From the NCBI RefSeq assembly GCF_000956475.1, contig NZ_JYJB01000010.1:1054001-1118000 (forward strand): a stretch of DNA of 64,000 bases, written 5' to 3'. Origin of the DNA: Microbacterium hydrocarbonoxydans (GTDB lineage Bacteria; Actinomycetota; Actinomycetes; Actinomycetales; Microbacteriaceae). The position numbers and the translations under genes were made by a program. The stretch's first letter is position 1, and the number at the start of each line of letters is the position of its first letter. Below the pieces are notes generated by a model, which ran no database searches, had not been told where the DNA came from, and saw only the letters and a program-made list of their open reading frames with translations. Positions 25,484 to 34,032 of this stretch are shown in pieces.

Positions 25484-25523
25484 CGCCGTGCGGGGCGCCG
25501 CTTTCGCGACGCCCCGCACGGCG
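25484..25523 (-). promoter_or_regulatory. Intra-operon hairpin between binding protein and permease genes
   Basis: CGCCGTGCGGGGCG (25484-25497) pairs perfectly with CGCCCCGCACGGCG (25510-25523) around a 12-nt loop. Such hairpins after a binding-protein gene often act as partial terminators or 3'-end stabilisers, giving more binding protein than permease. Confidence 0.65.
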
Positions 25524-25545
25524 GTGTCAGATCAGGACCTGAGTC

Positions 25546-27189
25546 TTACTCGGCCTTGGTGATCTGGTAGATGATCGGCCAGCTGTCCCAGCCGTACTCG
25601 ACGTTGTCGACCGCGGTCGAGTAGCCGGCGTTGGTGGAGCGGTACCACAGCGGGAGGACGGGCAGGTCCTGGAACAGGACCTCCTGCGCCTGCTCGAAGT
25701 ACTTGTTGCCCTCTTCGACCGTGGGAGCCGTCGCGCCCTTCTGCACGAGCTCGTCGTACTTGGGGTTCGAGTAGTCGCCGTCGTTGGAGCCGGCACCGGT
25801 GATGAACAGCGCACCCAGGATGTTGTACGCACCCGGGTAGTCGAACTGCCAGCCCGAACGCGTTGCGGCGTTCAGGGTGCGGTTCTTGATCTCGGCGCGC
25901 AGCGTCGCCAGGTCGGGGAAGGACTGACCGGCAGCGTCGATGCCCAGCGTGTTCTTGATCTGGTTCGAGACCGCGTCGACCCACGGCTGGTGTCCGCCAT
26001 CGGCGTTGTACGCGATGGTGAACGTGCCGCTCCACGGCGAGATGGCGTCGGCCTGAGCCCACAGCTCCTTCGCCTTGTCGGCGTCGGCGTGCGTGACCTC
26101 GGAGCCCTTGATCTTGTCGTTCCAGCCTGCGATCACCGGGGAGGTGTAGTCGACGGCCGGGGTGCGGGTGCCCTCGAAGATCACGTCGGTGACCTGGTCG
26201 CGGTCGATCGCGTAGGAGATCGCCTGACGACGCAGGTTGCCCTCTTCGTCGTTGCCGAAGTGAGCCAGACGCGCGGGGATGGTCAGACCCTCCCAGATGG
26301 CGGCGGGCTGGTCGACGGCGCGGTCGCCCAGGTCGTCCTTGTACGTGGCCAGCGCGGACGGCGGGACGCCGGGGTTGATCACGTCGAGGTTGTCGGAGAG
26401 CAGGTCGGCGTAGGCCGCGTCTGCGGTGCCGTAGACGACCAGGTCGACGCCGCCGTTCTGCGGCTTGCGCGGACCGTCGTACTTGTCGTTCGGGACGAGG
26501 GAGATGACAGCGTCGTGCTCCCACTTGTCGAGCTTGTACGGGCCGTTGCCGACGGGGTTCTGGCCGAAGGCGTCAGGGTCGTCGAAGAACGACTCGGGAA
26601 GCGGCGCGAACACCTGGTAGCCGAGAGTCGTCGGGAAGTCCGATTGAGGAGCCGCGAGCTCGACCGTGAAGGTCGTGTCGTCGACGACGTCGAGAGACAG
26701 CGAGTCCTCGACGACAGCGGGGTTGTCCGGGTCGTCACCGCCGTCGTTGTAGCCGGCGAAGTTCGAGAACCACCACTGGTTCTCGTATGCCGGGTCGGCG
26801 GCTGCGTACTGCCACGCCTTCACGAACGACTCGGCGGTGAGCGGCGTGCCGTCGCTGAACTCCTGGTCCTTCTTGATCTTGATGGTCCAGGTCTGGTTGT
26901 CGTCGGACTCGATGGACTCGGCCAGCTCGTTCGCGACCTTGCCGTCTGCTTCGTAATAGACGAGCCCGGCGAAGATGTTCTGCAGAACCAGGCCGCCGCC
27001 GACCTCGTTGGTGACTGCGGGCAGAAGGGGGTTCTGGGGCTCGTTGCTCTGAACGGTGACGATGCCGGTCGATGCGCCGGTCTCTTCGCCGCCGTTGCCG
27101 GCGTCGCCGCCGGCCGAGCAGCCGGCAAGTGCCATGACACCTGCGGCGAGCAGGGCGGTGCCCGCGAGGGCGATCCTGTTGCGTTTCAC
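25546..27189 (-). CDS. Oligopeptide-binding lipoprotein of the ABC importer
   Basis: This 547-aa family 5 solute-binding lipoprotein has a signal peptide ending in the lipobox LAGC (C24), followed by a Gly/Ala/Glu linker. Domain landmarks include the SBP_bac_5 segment VANELAESIESDDNQTWTIKIKKDQEFSDGTPLTAESF and, later, FQDLPVLPLWYRSTNAGYS. It captures peptides outside the membrane and delivers them to the permeases. The GTG start follows AGGAGG. The leader has ATCAACCG direct repeats near 27292 and 27312. Confidence 0.92.
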   Translation of the reverse strand: MKRNRIALAGTALLAAGVMALAGCSAGGDAGNGGEETGASTGIVTVQSNEPQNPLLPAVTNEVGGGLVLQNIFAGLVYYEADGKVANELAESIESDDNQTWTIKIKKDQEFSDGTPLTAESFVKAWQYAAADPAYENQWWFSNFAGYNDGGDDPDNPAVVEDSLSLDVVDDTTFTVELAAPQSDFPTTLGYQVFAPLPESFFDDPDAFGQNPVGNGPYKLDKWEHDAVISLVPNDKYDGPRKPQNGGVDLVVYGTADAAYADLLSDNLDVINPGVPPSALATYKDDLGDRAVDQPAAIWEGLTIPARLAHFGNDEEGNLRRQAISYAIDRDQVTDVIFEGTRTPAVDYTSPVIAGWNDKIKGSEVTHADADKAKELWAQADAISPWSGTFTIAYNADGGHQPWVDAVSNQIKNTLGIDAAGQSFPDLATLRAEIKNRTLNAATRSGWQFDYPGAYNILGALFITGAGSNDGDYSNPKYDELVQKGATAPTVEEGNKYFEQAQEVLFQDLPVLPLWYRSTNAGYSTAVDNVEYGWDSWPIIYQITKAE

Positions 27190-27358
27190 GTGCGTCCTCC
27201 TGTGGACAATGCGGGTACTGCACGAGCGTCATCGGTCGCGCAGGGATAATCGAGACTAACCCGAGGTCTCGCATACGCCGCATTCCGTGAATCAACCGTT
27301 ACTGAGTTGCGATCAACCGGACACACGGCCGACACACGGTGTCATGTCGCGAAACGAC

Positions 27359-27400
27359 GACGGCGCCGCGTGCATCGCTCGGGATGCGCGCGGCGCCGTC
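27359..27400 (-). terminator. Intrinsic terminator of the gcv operon
   Basis: Bases 27359-27376 pair with 27383-27400 over 18 bp with a single G:U, around GCTCGG. It lies 20 bp after the gcvP stop; only a weak U-run (TCGTTTCG) follows. Confidence 0.8.
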
Positions 27401-27420
27401 GGGGCCGGATCCTCAGCGGT

Positions 27421-30297
27421 TCAGGCGAACGCCTCGATGGGAGGGCAGGCGCAGACGAGGTTGCGGTCGCCATAGGCCTGATCGATGCGGCGCACCGGAG
27501 GCCAGTACTTGCCCGCCACGAGGGCGTGGACCGGATAGGCCGCCTCCTCGCGGGTGTACGCGTGCGTCCACTCCCCCGAGATCAGCGACACCGCGGTGTG
27601 CGGCGCATGGACCAGCGGATTGTCGTCTGCCGGCCAGCGACCGCTGGCTGTGGCATCCGCCTCGGCCTTGATCATGATCATCGCCTCGATGAAGCGCTCG
27701 ATCTCGCCGAGGTCCTCGGACTCGGTCGGCTCGACCATGAGCGTGCCCGCGACCGGGAACGACATCGTCGGGGCGTGGAAGCCGTAGTCGATGAGCCGCT
27801 TGGCGACGTCGTCGACGGTGATGCCGGTGGCCTCCTTGAGCGGGCGCAGGTCGAGGATGCACTCGTGCGCGACGCGCCCGTTCTCGCCGGTGTACAGAAC
27901 GGGGAAGTGCTCGCCGAGGCGCGCCGCGATGTAGTTGGCCGAGAGCACCGCAGCCGCGGTCGCCTCGCGAAGCCCGTCGGCCCCCATCATGCGCACATAC
28001 GCCCAGGAGATCGGCAGGACTCCGGCCGATCCGTAGGGGGCTGCCGAGACCGGGCCGCCCTCGAACACGAAGCCGCCCGCGTGCTCGGCCCGCTGCGCCA
28101 GCGGGTGCGAGGGCAGGAACGGCGCGAGATGCGACTTCGCCGCCACCGGGCCCACCCCGGGCCCGCCGCCGCCGTGCGGGATCGCGAACGTCTTGTGCAG
28201 GTTGAGGTGCGAGACGTCGCCCCCGAGATCGCCGAAGCGCGCGTACCCGAGCAGGGCGTTGAGGTTCGCGCCGTCGACGTACACCTGGCCCCCGGCCTCG
28301 TGCACCGCCGCCGTGATCTCGACCACGTCGTGCTCGTACACGCCGTGCGTGGACGGGTAGGTGATCATGAGAGCTGCGAGGTCGTCGGCGTGCTGCGCGA
28401 TCTTGGCTCGGAGGTCATCGAGGTCGACGTTGCCGAGCTCGTCGGTCGCGACCACGACCACCTTCATGCCGGCGAGCACTGCGGATGCCGCGTTGGTGCC
28501 GTGAGCGGATGACGGGATGAGGCACACCGTGCGGTGCGCGTCGCCGTTCGCGTGGTGGTAGCCGCGGATCGCGAGGAGTCCCGCGAGTTCGCCCTGCGAG
28601 CCGGCGTTCGGCTGCAGCGACACCGCGTCGTAGCCGGTGACCTCGGCGAGCCAGCCCTCGAGCTGTGTGATGAGATCGAGGTAGCCGGCGACGTCGGAGG
28701 CCGGGGCGAACGGGTGGATGCCGGCGAACTCGGGCCACGTGATGGCCGCCATCTCGGTCGCGGCGTTGAGCTTCATCGTGCAGGACCCGAGCGGGATCAT
28801 GCCGCGGTCGAGCGCGTAGTCGCGATCGGCCAGGCTCTTCAGGTACCGCATCATCGCCGTCTCGCTGCGGTGCGCGTGGAAGACAGGGTGGGTGAGGTAT
28901 TCGTCCTGTCGCAGCAGCGACTCGGGCAGGGCGCCCTGCGATCCGGTGCCGAAGAACCCGAATGCCCGCTCCTGCTTGCCTCCGAAGACCATGGCGACCT
29001 GGTGCAGCTCGCTGACTGTGGTCGTCTCGTCGACCGAGATGCCGATCGTGTCGGCATCCGCCACGTGCAGCAGAATGCCGTAGCCGTGGTGCGCCTGCTC
29101 CGCGAACTCGGCCGCGCGACCGGGCACCCGGACCTGGACCGTGTCGAAGAACGCATCGTGGACGATCTCGGCACCGGTGTCGGCGAGCCAGTCGCGCAGC
29201 AGCGCGGCCTTCGCCGCGGTCTCGGCGGCGATCGAGCGCAGGCCGTCGGGGCCATGGTAGACCGCGTACATCGACGCCATCACGGCGAGGAGCACCTGCG
29301 CGGTGCAGATGTTCGAGGTCGCCTTCTCCCGTCGGATGTGCTGCTCGCGCGTCTGCAGCGAGAGGCGGTAGGCGGGCTTGCCGTCGGCATCCACCGACAC
29401 GCCTACGAGGCGACCCGGCAGCTGACGCTCGAGGCCGGCGCGCACCGCCATGTAGCCGGCGTGCGGTCCGCCGAATCCCATCGGCACGCCGAACCGCTGG
29501 GTGGTGCCCACGGCGACATCGGCGCCGAGCGAACCCGGCGAGGCGATGAGCGTGAGGGCGAGTAGGTCTGCCGCGACGACGGCCAGGCCGCCGGCCACGT
29601 GAGCCGCGTCGATGACTGCGGATGGGTCCCAGACCCGGCCGGACGCGCCGGGGTACTGCACGAAGACGCCGAACAGCTCGGCGGGCAGCTCCTCCCCTGC
29701 GGCGAAGTCGACCGTGACGAGCTCGATGCCGACCGCATCCGCTCTGGCCGCGAGCAGGGCCTTCGTCTGCGGCAGGGCGTCGGCGTCGACCGCGAACACG
29801 TTCGACGCCGTCTTCGCGGCCCGCCGGGCGAGCAGCATGCCCTCGACGACGGCCGTCGATTCGTCGAGCATCGAGGCGTTCGCCGTGGTGAGCCCGGTGA
29901 GCTCCGCGACCATCGTCTGGAAGTTGATGAGCGCCTCGAGGCGCCCCTGCGAGATCTCGGGCTGATACGGCGTGTACGCCGTGTACCAGGACGGGTTCTC
30001 GAGCACGTTGCGCTGGATCACCTGCGGGGTGATCGTGCCGTAGTATCCGAGGCCGATCATCGGCCGGTTCACGGTGTTGCGCGACGCCAGCGCGCGCAGC
30101 TCGGCGAGAGCCTCGGTCTCGCTCGCGGCACGAGGGATCGTGCTGTCCGCTGTGGCCTCGGTGTAGATGGAAGCCGGCACCGCCTGGCGCATCAGCTGCT
30201 CGACGGGTGCGTCGGTGTCCGCGACGCCGAGCGCATCGAGCATGATGCGCTGGGCGGATGCCGGTGTTCCGATGTGACGATCGGCGAAAGAGACCAC
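27421..30297 (-). CDS. gcvP: Glycine dehydrogenase (decarboxylating), P-protein
   Basis: This 958-aa full-length P-protein has both the N- and C-terminal PLP-fold halves fused. The PLP lysine lies in HLNLHKTFAIPHGGGGPGVGP, and the N-terminal landmarks are RHIGTPASAQRIMLDALG and the MIGLGYYGTITPQVIQRNVLENPSWYTAYTPYQPEISQGR-type block (visible from MIGLGYYGT to ISQGRLEAL). It decarboxylates glycine and passes the aminomethyl group to the lipoyl arm of GcvH. The gene follows gcvH with an 7-bp gap and ends the riboswitch-controlled operon. Confidence 0.96.
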   Translation of the reverse strand: MVSFADRHIGTPASAQRIMLDALGVADTDAPVEQLMRQAVPASIYTEATADSTIPRAASETEALAELRALASRNTVNRPMIGLGYYGTITPQVIQRNVLENPSWYTAYTPYQPEISQGRLEALINFQTMVAELTGLTTANASMLDESTAVVEGMLLARRAAKTASNVFAVDADALPQTKALLAARADAVGIELVTVDFAAGEELPAELFGVFVQYPGASGRVWDPSAVIDAAHVAGGLAVVAADLLALTLIASPGSLGADVAVGTTQRFGVPMGFGGPHAGYMAVRAGLERQLPGRLVGVSVDADGKPAYRLSLQTREQHIRREKATSNICTAQVLLAVMASMYAVYHGPDGLRSIAAETAAKAALLRDWLADTGAEIVHDAFFDTVQVRVPGRAAEFAEQAHHGYGILLHVADADTIGISVDETTTVSELHQVAMVFGGKQERAFGFFGTGSQGALPESLLRQDEYLTHPVFHAHRSETAMMRYLKSLADRDYALDRGMIPLGSCTMKLNAATEMAAITWPEFAGIHPFAPASDVAGYLDLITQLEGWLAEVTGYDAVSLQPNAGSQGELAGLLAIRGYHHANGDAHRTVCLIPSSAHGTNAASAVLAGMKVVVVATDELGNVDLDDLRAKIAQHADDLAALMITYPSTHGVYEHDVVEITAAVHEAGGQVYVDGANLNALLGYARFGDLGGDVSHLNLHKTFAIPHGGGGPGVGPVAAKSHLAPFLPSHPLAQRAEHAGGFVFEGGPVSAAPYGSAGVLPISWAYVRMMGADGLREATAAAVLSANYIAARLGEHFPVLYTGENGRVAHECILDLRPLKEATGITVDDVAKRLIDYGFHAPTMSFPVAGTLMVEPTESEDLGEIERFIEAMIMIKAEADATASGRWPADDNPLVHAPHTAVSLISGEWTHAYTREEAAYPVHALVAGKYWPPVRRIDQAYGDRNLVCACPPIEAFA

Positions 30298-30304
30298 TTG
30301 GGGA

Positions 30305-30682
30305 TCAGCCCTCCGTGAGTGCGACGTACGCGTCGCGGTCGAGCAGCCCGTCGACGGCGCCGGCAGCGGCCGAGACCTTGATGAGCCAGCCGCCCTCGAA
30401 CGGCTCGGAGTTCACGAGGGAGGGGTCGTCGACGACCGCGTCGTTGATCTCGACGACGGTGCCCGCGACCGGGGCGTAGAGCTCGCCGACCGACTTGGTC
30501 GACTCGATCTCACCGACCACGGAGCCCGCGGTGATCTCGGTACCGACCGCCGGGAGCTCGACGAACACCACGTCGCCGAGCTTCTCGGCCGCGTAGTCGG
30601 TGATGCCGATCGTGAGGGTGTCGCCGTCAGCGGCGATCCACTCGTGCTCGTCGGTGTACTTGAGTGAATTGAGATCGGTCAT
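30305..30682 (-). CDS. gcvH: Glycine cleavage system H protein
   Basis: This 125-aa protein is the lipoylated shuttle of the glycine cleavage system. The lipoyl-lysine is in GEIESTKSVGELYAPVAG, and the N-terminus (LKYTDEHEWI) and GITDYAAEKLGDVVFVELP are canonical. It overlaps gcvT by 4 bp and precedes gcvP. Confidence 0.96.
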   Translation of the reverse strand: MTDLNSLKYTDEHEWIAADGDTLTIGITDYAAEKLGDVVFVELPAVGTEITAGSVVGEIESTKSVGELYAPVAGTVVEINDAVVDDPSLVNSEPFEGGWLIKVSAAAGAVDGLLDRDAYVALTEG

Positions 30683-31785
30683 TTTGTCCTCCGGTAGAAA
30701 GGCAGGGCGGTCACGGTCGCGGGGATCCTGGTGCCCCGCACGTCAAGGAATACTGCGGTTCCCTCTTCCGCGGAAGACGGAGTCACGTAGGCCATCGCGA
30801 TCGGGTGGCCGAGCGTCGGGCTCAGCGCGCCGCTCGTGATCTCTCCGAGCACGGCGCCGTCTTCGGAGACCACCGCGTATCCGGCACGGCCGGCGCGCTT
30901 CCCCGAGGCTTCGAGGCCGACGAGGACCGCGGCGTCGGCCGCGGCGTCCACGCCATCCTTGCCGACGAAGTTCTCCTTCGTGGTGACGACGACGCGGCCG
31001 AGCCCGGCCTGTGCAGGCTTCGTGTCGAGGCTCAGCTCGTGGCCGTACAGCGGCATGCCCGCCTCGAGTCGGAGGGTGTCGCGCGCGGCGAGGCCGGCGG
31101 GCACGAGACCGTGCGGCTCGCCGGCGGCGAGCGCGGCATCCCACAGCGAGGTCGCATCCTCTGCGGCGACGAGCAGCTCGAAACCGTCCTCGCCGGTGTA
31201 GCCGGTGCGTGCGAGCAGGAGCGGCTTGCCCGCGTAGGTCGCCGTGGCCCAGGCATAGTACTTCTGCTCGGCCCACGGGACGCTGACCTCGTTGATGCCA
31301 TGCGTGGCAGCGAGAATCGCCTCCGCGTTCGGCCCCTGCACCGCGATCAGCGCGTAGTCGTCCGAGACGTCGACGACGCTGACGTCGTAGCTGCCGGTGC
31401 GCGCCGAGAGCGCTTCTCGGACGGCGTCGCGGTTGCCGGCGTTCGAGATGATCAGGAAGTCGTCGTCCTGCAGGCGGTACACGATCACGTCGTCGATGAT
31501 GCCGCCGGTCTCGGCCAGCAGCAGCGAGTACTTCGCCTTGCCGACCGCGAGAGCCGAGAGGCGCCCCGCCAAGGCGTAGTCGAGGTAGTCCGCGGCGCCC
31601 GCGCCGCGGATCGTGAACTCCGCCATGTGCGAGATGTCGAAGATGCCTGCCGACTTCCGTACGGCGTGATGCTCGGCGAGGTCGGACGTGTAGCGCACCG
31701 GCATCTGCCAGCCGCCGAAGTCGGTGAACGATGCACCGAGCGCCTCATGGCGCTCGCGCAGCGGGGTGTAGCGGGGATCGGACAT
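30679..31785 (-). CDS. gcvT: Aminomethyltransferase (glycine cleavage T protein)
   Basis: This 368-aa folate-dependent enzyme releases ammonia from the aminomethyl-lipoyl group on GcvH and makes methylene-THF. Visible landmarks are FTDFGGWQMPVRY, GIFDISHMAEF, the ARTGYTGEDGFELLV block, and GLEASGKRAGRAGY. It is the first gene of the gcvT-gcvH-gcvP operon and is preceded by GGGAGAAC and a tandem glycine riboswitch. Confidence 0.96.
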   Translation of the reverse strand: MSDPRYTPLRERHEALGASFTDFGGWQMPVRYTSDLAEHHAVRKSAGIFDISHMAEFTIRGAGAADYLDYALAGRLSALAVGKAKYSLLLAETGGIIDDVIVYRLQDDDFLIISNAGNRDAVREALSARTGSYDVSVVDVSDDYALIAVQGPNAEAILAATHGINEVSVPWAEQKYYAWATATYAGKPLLLARTGYTGEDGFELLVAAEDATSLWDAALAAGEPHGLVPAGLAARDTLRLEAGMPLYGHELSLDTKPAQAGLGRVVVTTKENFVGKDGVDAAADAAVLVGLEASGKRAGRAGYAVVSEDGAVLGEITSGALSPTLGHPIAMAYVTPSSAEEGTAVFLDVRGTRIPATVTALPFYRRTK

Positions 31786-31837
31786 GGAGTTCTCCCGGGC
31801 GTGGGCGGGCGGAACGGCGACACCGCCGGTCCTCGGA

Positions 31838-32012
31838 ACTCCCCCTCTGTCATGGGCCTGAGAGCTTCGCCCTGAGCAGGGCTTTCACCGTCGGCGGATG
31901 CCGGAGCATCTCTTTCCAGAGCGGCCGGACGTGAGCGGTGGGGGTGCCTGAGAGATTGGCGGGGAGGCTTGCTCCTTCGGCGCCCGGCTGTGTGCACCGG
32001 GCTCTCCCGCAC
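31838..32012 (-). ncRNA. Tandem glycine riboswitch
   Basis: On the minus strand two glycine aptamers are visible. The first has GGAGAG (32007-32002), GCCGAAGGAGCAA (31981-31969) and AATCTCTCAGGC (31957-31946). The second has CTCTGGAAAGAGA (31921-31909), CCGACGGTGAAAGCC (31894-31880) and GAAGCTCTCAGGC (31868-31856), then a closing strand near 31848-31841. Glycine riboswitches usually switch gcv genes on when glycine is abundant. A -10-like TAGACT (32050-32045) lies upstream. Confidence 0.93.
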
Positions 32013-32082
32013 ACGTCATGCGGCCTGTGTTCGATTGTGGTCCCAGTCTAGCCTGATCGGCCCAGGGCTCCAGGGCCGGGTC

Positions 32083-33006
32083 TCACCCCTTGACCGCGCC
32101 CGAGACGAGCCCGCTCGTCATCCGTCCCTGCACGATCACGAAGAAGACGATGACGGGGATCGCCACGATGGTCGACGCCGCCATCACCTGACCCCAGTCG
32201 ATCGCCTGCGTGGCGCTCTGCTGCACGAAGCCGCGCAGCCACAGCGGAAGAGTCCGGTTGTTCTCCATGATGACGAGGGCCACGGTGAACTCGTTCCAGC
32301 ACTGCAGGAACGCGAAGACCCCTGACGCCACCAGCCCTGGTGCGAGCAGCGGCAGGGTGATGCGCACGAACGCCTGCGTCCGGCTGAGGCCGTCGATCAT
32401 GGCCGCCTCCTCGAGCTCGACCGGCACTCCTGCGACGAACCCGCGCAGCATCCAGATCGTGAACGGCACGACGGCTGCGACGTAGAGGATGCTCAGCCCG
32501 AGCACGTTGCTGAGCAGCCCGAACGCGGACATCATCTTGTACTGGGCGATGAACAGCCCCTCCGCCGGAAGCATCTGGATCAGGAGGATCGTGACGATGA
32601 ACGACACGCGACCGCGGAAGCGGAACCGGCTGATCGCGATCGACGCGAGGAAGGCGAACGTCAGGCACACCGCCACGGAGAGCAGCGTGACGCCCACGCT
32701 CACGGCGAGTGCGGAGAAGAAGGAGGGCGTGAGGACCGCCGCGAAGTTGGAGAGCGAGCCGCCGACCGGGAAGAACGTCGGCGTGAAGGACTCGAGCGTC
32801 GCCGTCGAGAGCATGGACGAGTTGATCATCCAGTAGACGGGGAACACCCAGATCAGCGCCAGGATCAGGGCGAGGCCGCTGAGCAGCCATCGGCCGACGG
32901 CGAACGGCCTTCGGCGCACGGGGATGCTGTGCTTCTGCACTCGCGTCTTCTCCACGCGTGCGGCGGCGGATGCCGCGGGGCGGGCCGTGGTCGTTGCAGA
33001 CGTCAC
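32083..33006 (-). CDS. Carbohydrate ABC importer permease (MalG type)
   Basis: This 307-aa permease has six membrane helices and the EAA loop VPVELEEAAMIDGLSRTQAFVRITLPLLAPGL, which contacts the ATPase. The N-terminal helix reads GLALILALIWVFPVYWMINSS, typical of family CUT1 MalG proteins. The GTG at 33006 overlaps the MalF-type stop (GTGA) and has AAGGAGGAG upstream. Longer frames upstream run through the MalF gene and were discarded. The sugar is unknown. Confidence 0.9.
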   Translation of the reverse strand: MTSATTTARPAASAAARVEKTRVQKHSIPVRRRPFAVGRWLLSGLALILALIWVFPVYWMINSSMLSTATLESFTPTFFPVGGSLSNFAAVLTPSFFSALAVSVGVTLLSVAVCLTFAFLASIAISRFRFRGRVSFIVTILLIQMLPAEGLFIAQYKMMSAFGLLSNVLGLSILYVAAVVPFTIWMLRGFVAGVPVELEEAAMIDGLSRTQAFVRITLPLLAPGLVASGVFAFLQCWNEFTVALVIMENNRTLPLWLRGFVQQSATQAIDWGQVMAASTIVAIPVIVFFVIVQGRMTSGLVSGAVKG

Positions 33007-33965
33007 CGACTCTCCTCCTTCACGAGGTTGCGGACATAGAACCAGCTCAGCGCGATCGTGAGCGCGAGCACGAAGATCGACATCGCGGCGCCGCCGCCGA
33101 AGTCGAGACCCGCGACGCCGGTCTTGTAGATGTAGGTGCCCAGCAGGTCGTAGTCGGTCGACTTGGGGCCCGCGTCCTGCAGCAGCGTGATCTGCGCGAA
33201 CACACGGAGATCCCAGATCAGGTTCAGGAGCAGCACGATCGCGATCACGGGCTTGAGCACCGGGAAGATGATGAAGCGGAATCGCTGCACAGCACCGGCG
33301 CCGTCGAGATGGCTCGCCTCGAGCACCTCGCCGCTCACCTGGGTGAGTCCGGCGAAGGCCGAGAACGCGACGAACGGCACCGACATCCAGACGATGATGA
33401 TCGAGGCGACCGTGAAGAAGAGCAGCGGCGTCGTGCCGATCCAGTTGAAGCCGTTCATGTCGACGCCGGGGATCAGGCTGAGCAGGTAGTTGACGACGCC
33501 GCGCTGGCGGTCGAAGAGCCAGATGAAGACGGTCATGGCGGCGATCACAGGCATCGCCCAGGCGAGCAGCAGTGCGATCTGCAGAACGAATCTCGCGACG
33601 GCGTGAACCTTCGTCATCAGCAGAGCCAGCAGCACCCCGATAACGATCGTGATGAAGGCGGTGACCAGGCAGAAGATCACTGATCTCGTGACGACGGCCC
33701 AGAACGTGCTGTTGCCCGCGATCGCGATGTAGTTGTCGAACCATACGAAGTCGGGCGCCTTGCCGCCCAGCTGCTGGAGGGCGCCGTACTTCTGGAACGA
33801 CGTGACGATCTGCCAGACGACCGGGTAGCCCATGCCGAGCAGCAGGACGAGAACGGCGCCGAGGATGAGGAGGTAGGGAGCGAGCGCGATGCGCCGTGCC
33901 GAGGGTTCGGTGCCCCCCTTCCTCGCGCGCTTCTCGCGCCTGACGGGAACGACGGTGGTGGTCAT
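33003..33965 (-). CDS. Carbohydrate ABC importer permease (MalF type)
   Basis: This 320-aa permease has six helices. The ATPase-contact loop is VSGEVLEASHLDGAGAVQRFRFIIFPVLKP. The ATG at 33965 (MTTTVVPVRREKRARKG) is preferred over one 29 codons upstream because the latter overlaps the end of the binding-protein gene and its extra residues lack similarity to the family. Partner genes are the MalG-type permease (4-bp overlap) and the upstream binding protein. Confidence 0.9.
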   Translation of the reverse strand: MTTTVVPVRREKRARKGGTEPSARRIALAPYLLILGAVLVLLLGMGYPVVWQIVTSFQKYGALQQLGGKAPDFVWFDNYIAIAGNSTFWAVVTRSVIFCLVTAFITIVIGVLLALLMTKVHAVARFVLQIALLLAWAMPVIAAMTVFIWLFDRQRGVVNYLLSLIPGVDMNGFNWIGTTPLLFFTVASIIIVWMSVPFVAFSAFAGLTQVSGEVLEASHLDGAGAVQRFRFIIFPVLKPVIAIVLLLNLIWDLRVFAQITLLQDAGPKSTDYDLLGTYIYKTGVAGLDFGGGAAMSIFVLALTIALSWFYVRNLVKEESR

Positions 33966-34032
33966 GAGCGGGGTCTCGCCTGTCTCTTCGGGTGTCCGGG
34001 GATCGGGCCAGCCCGATCCCCGGACGGAAATG

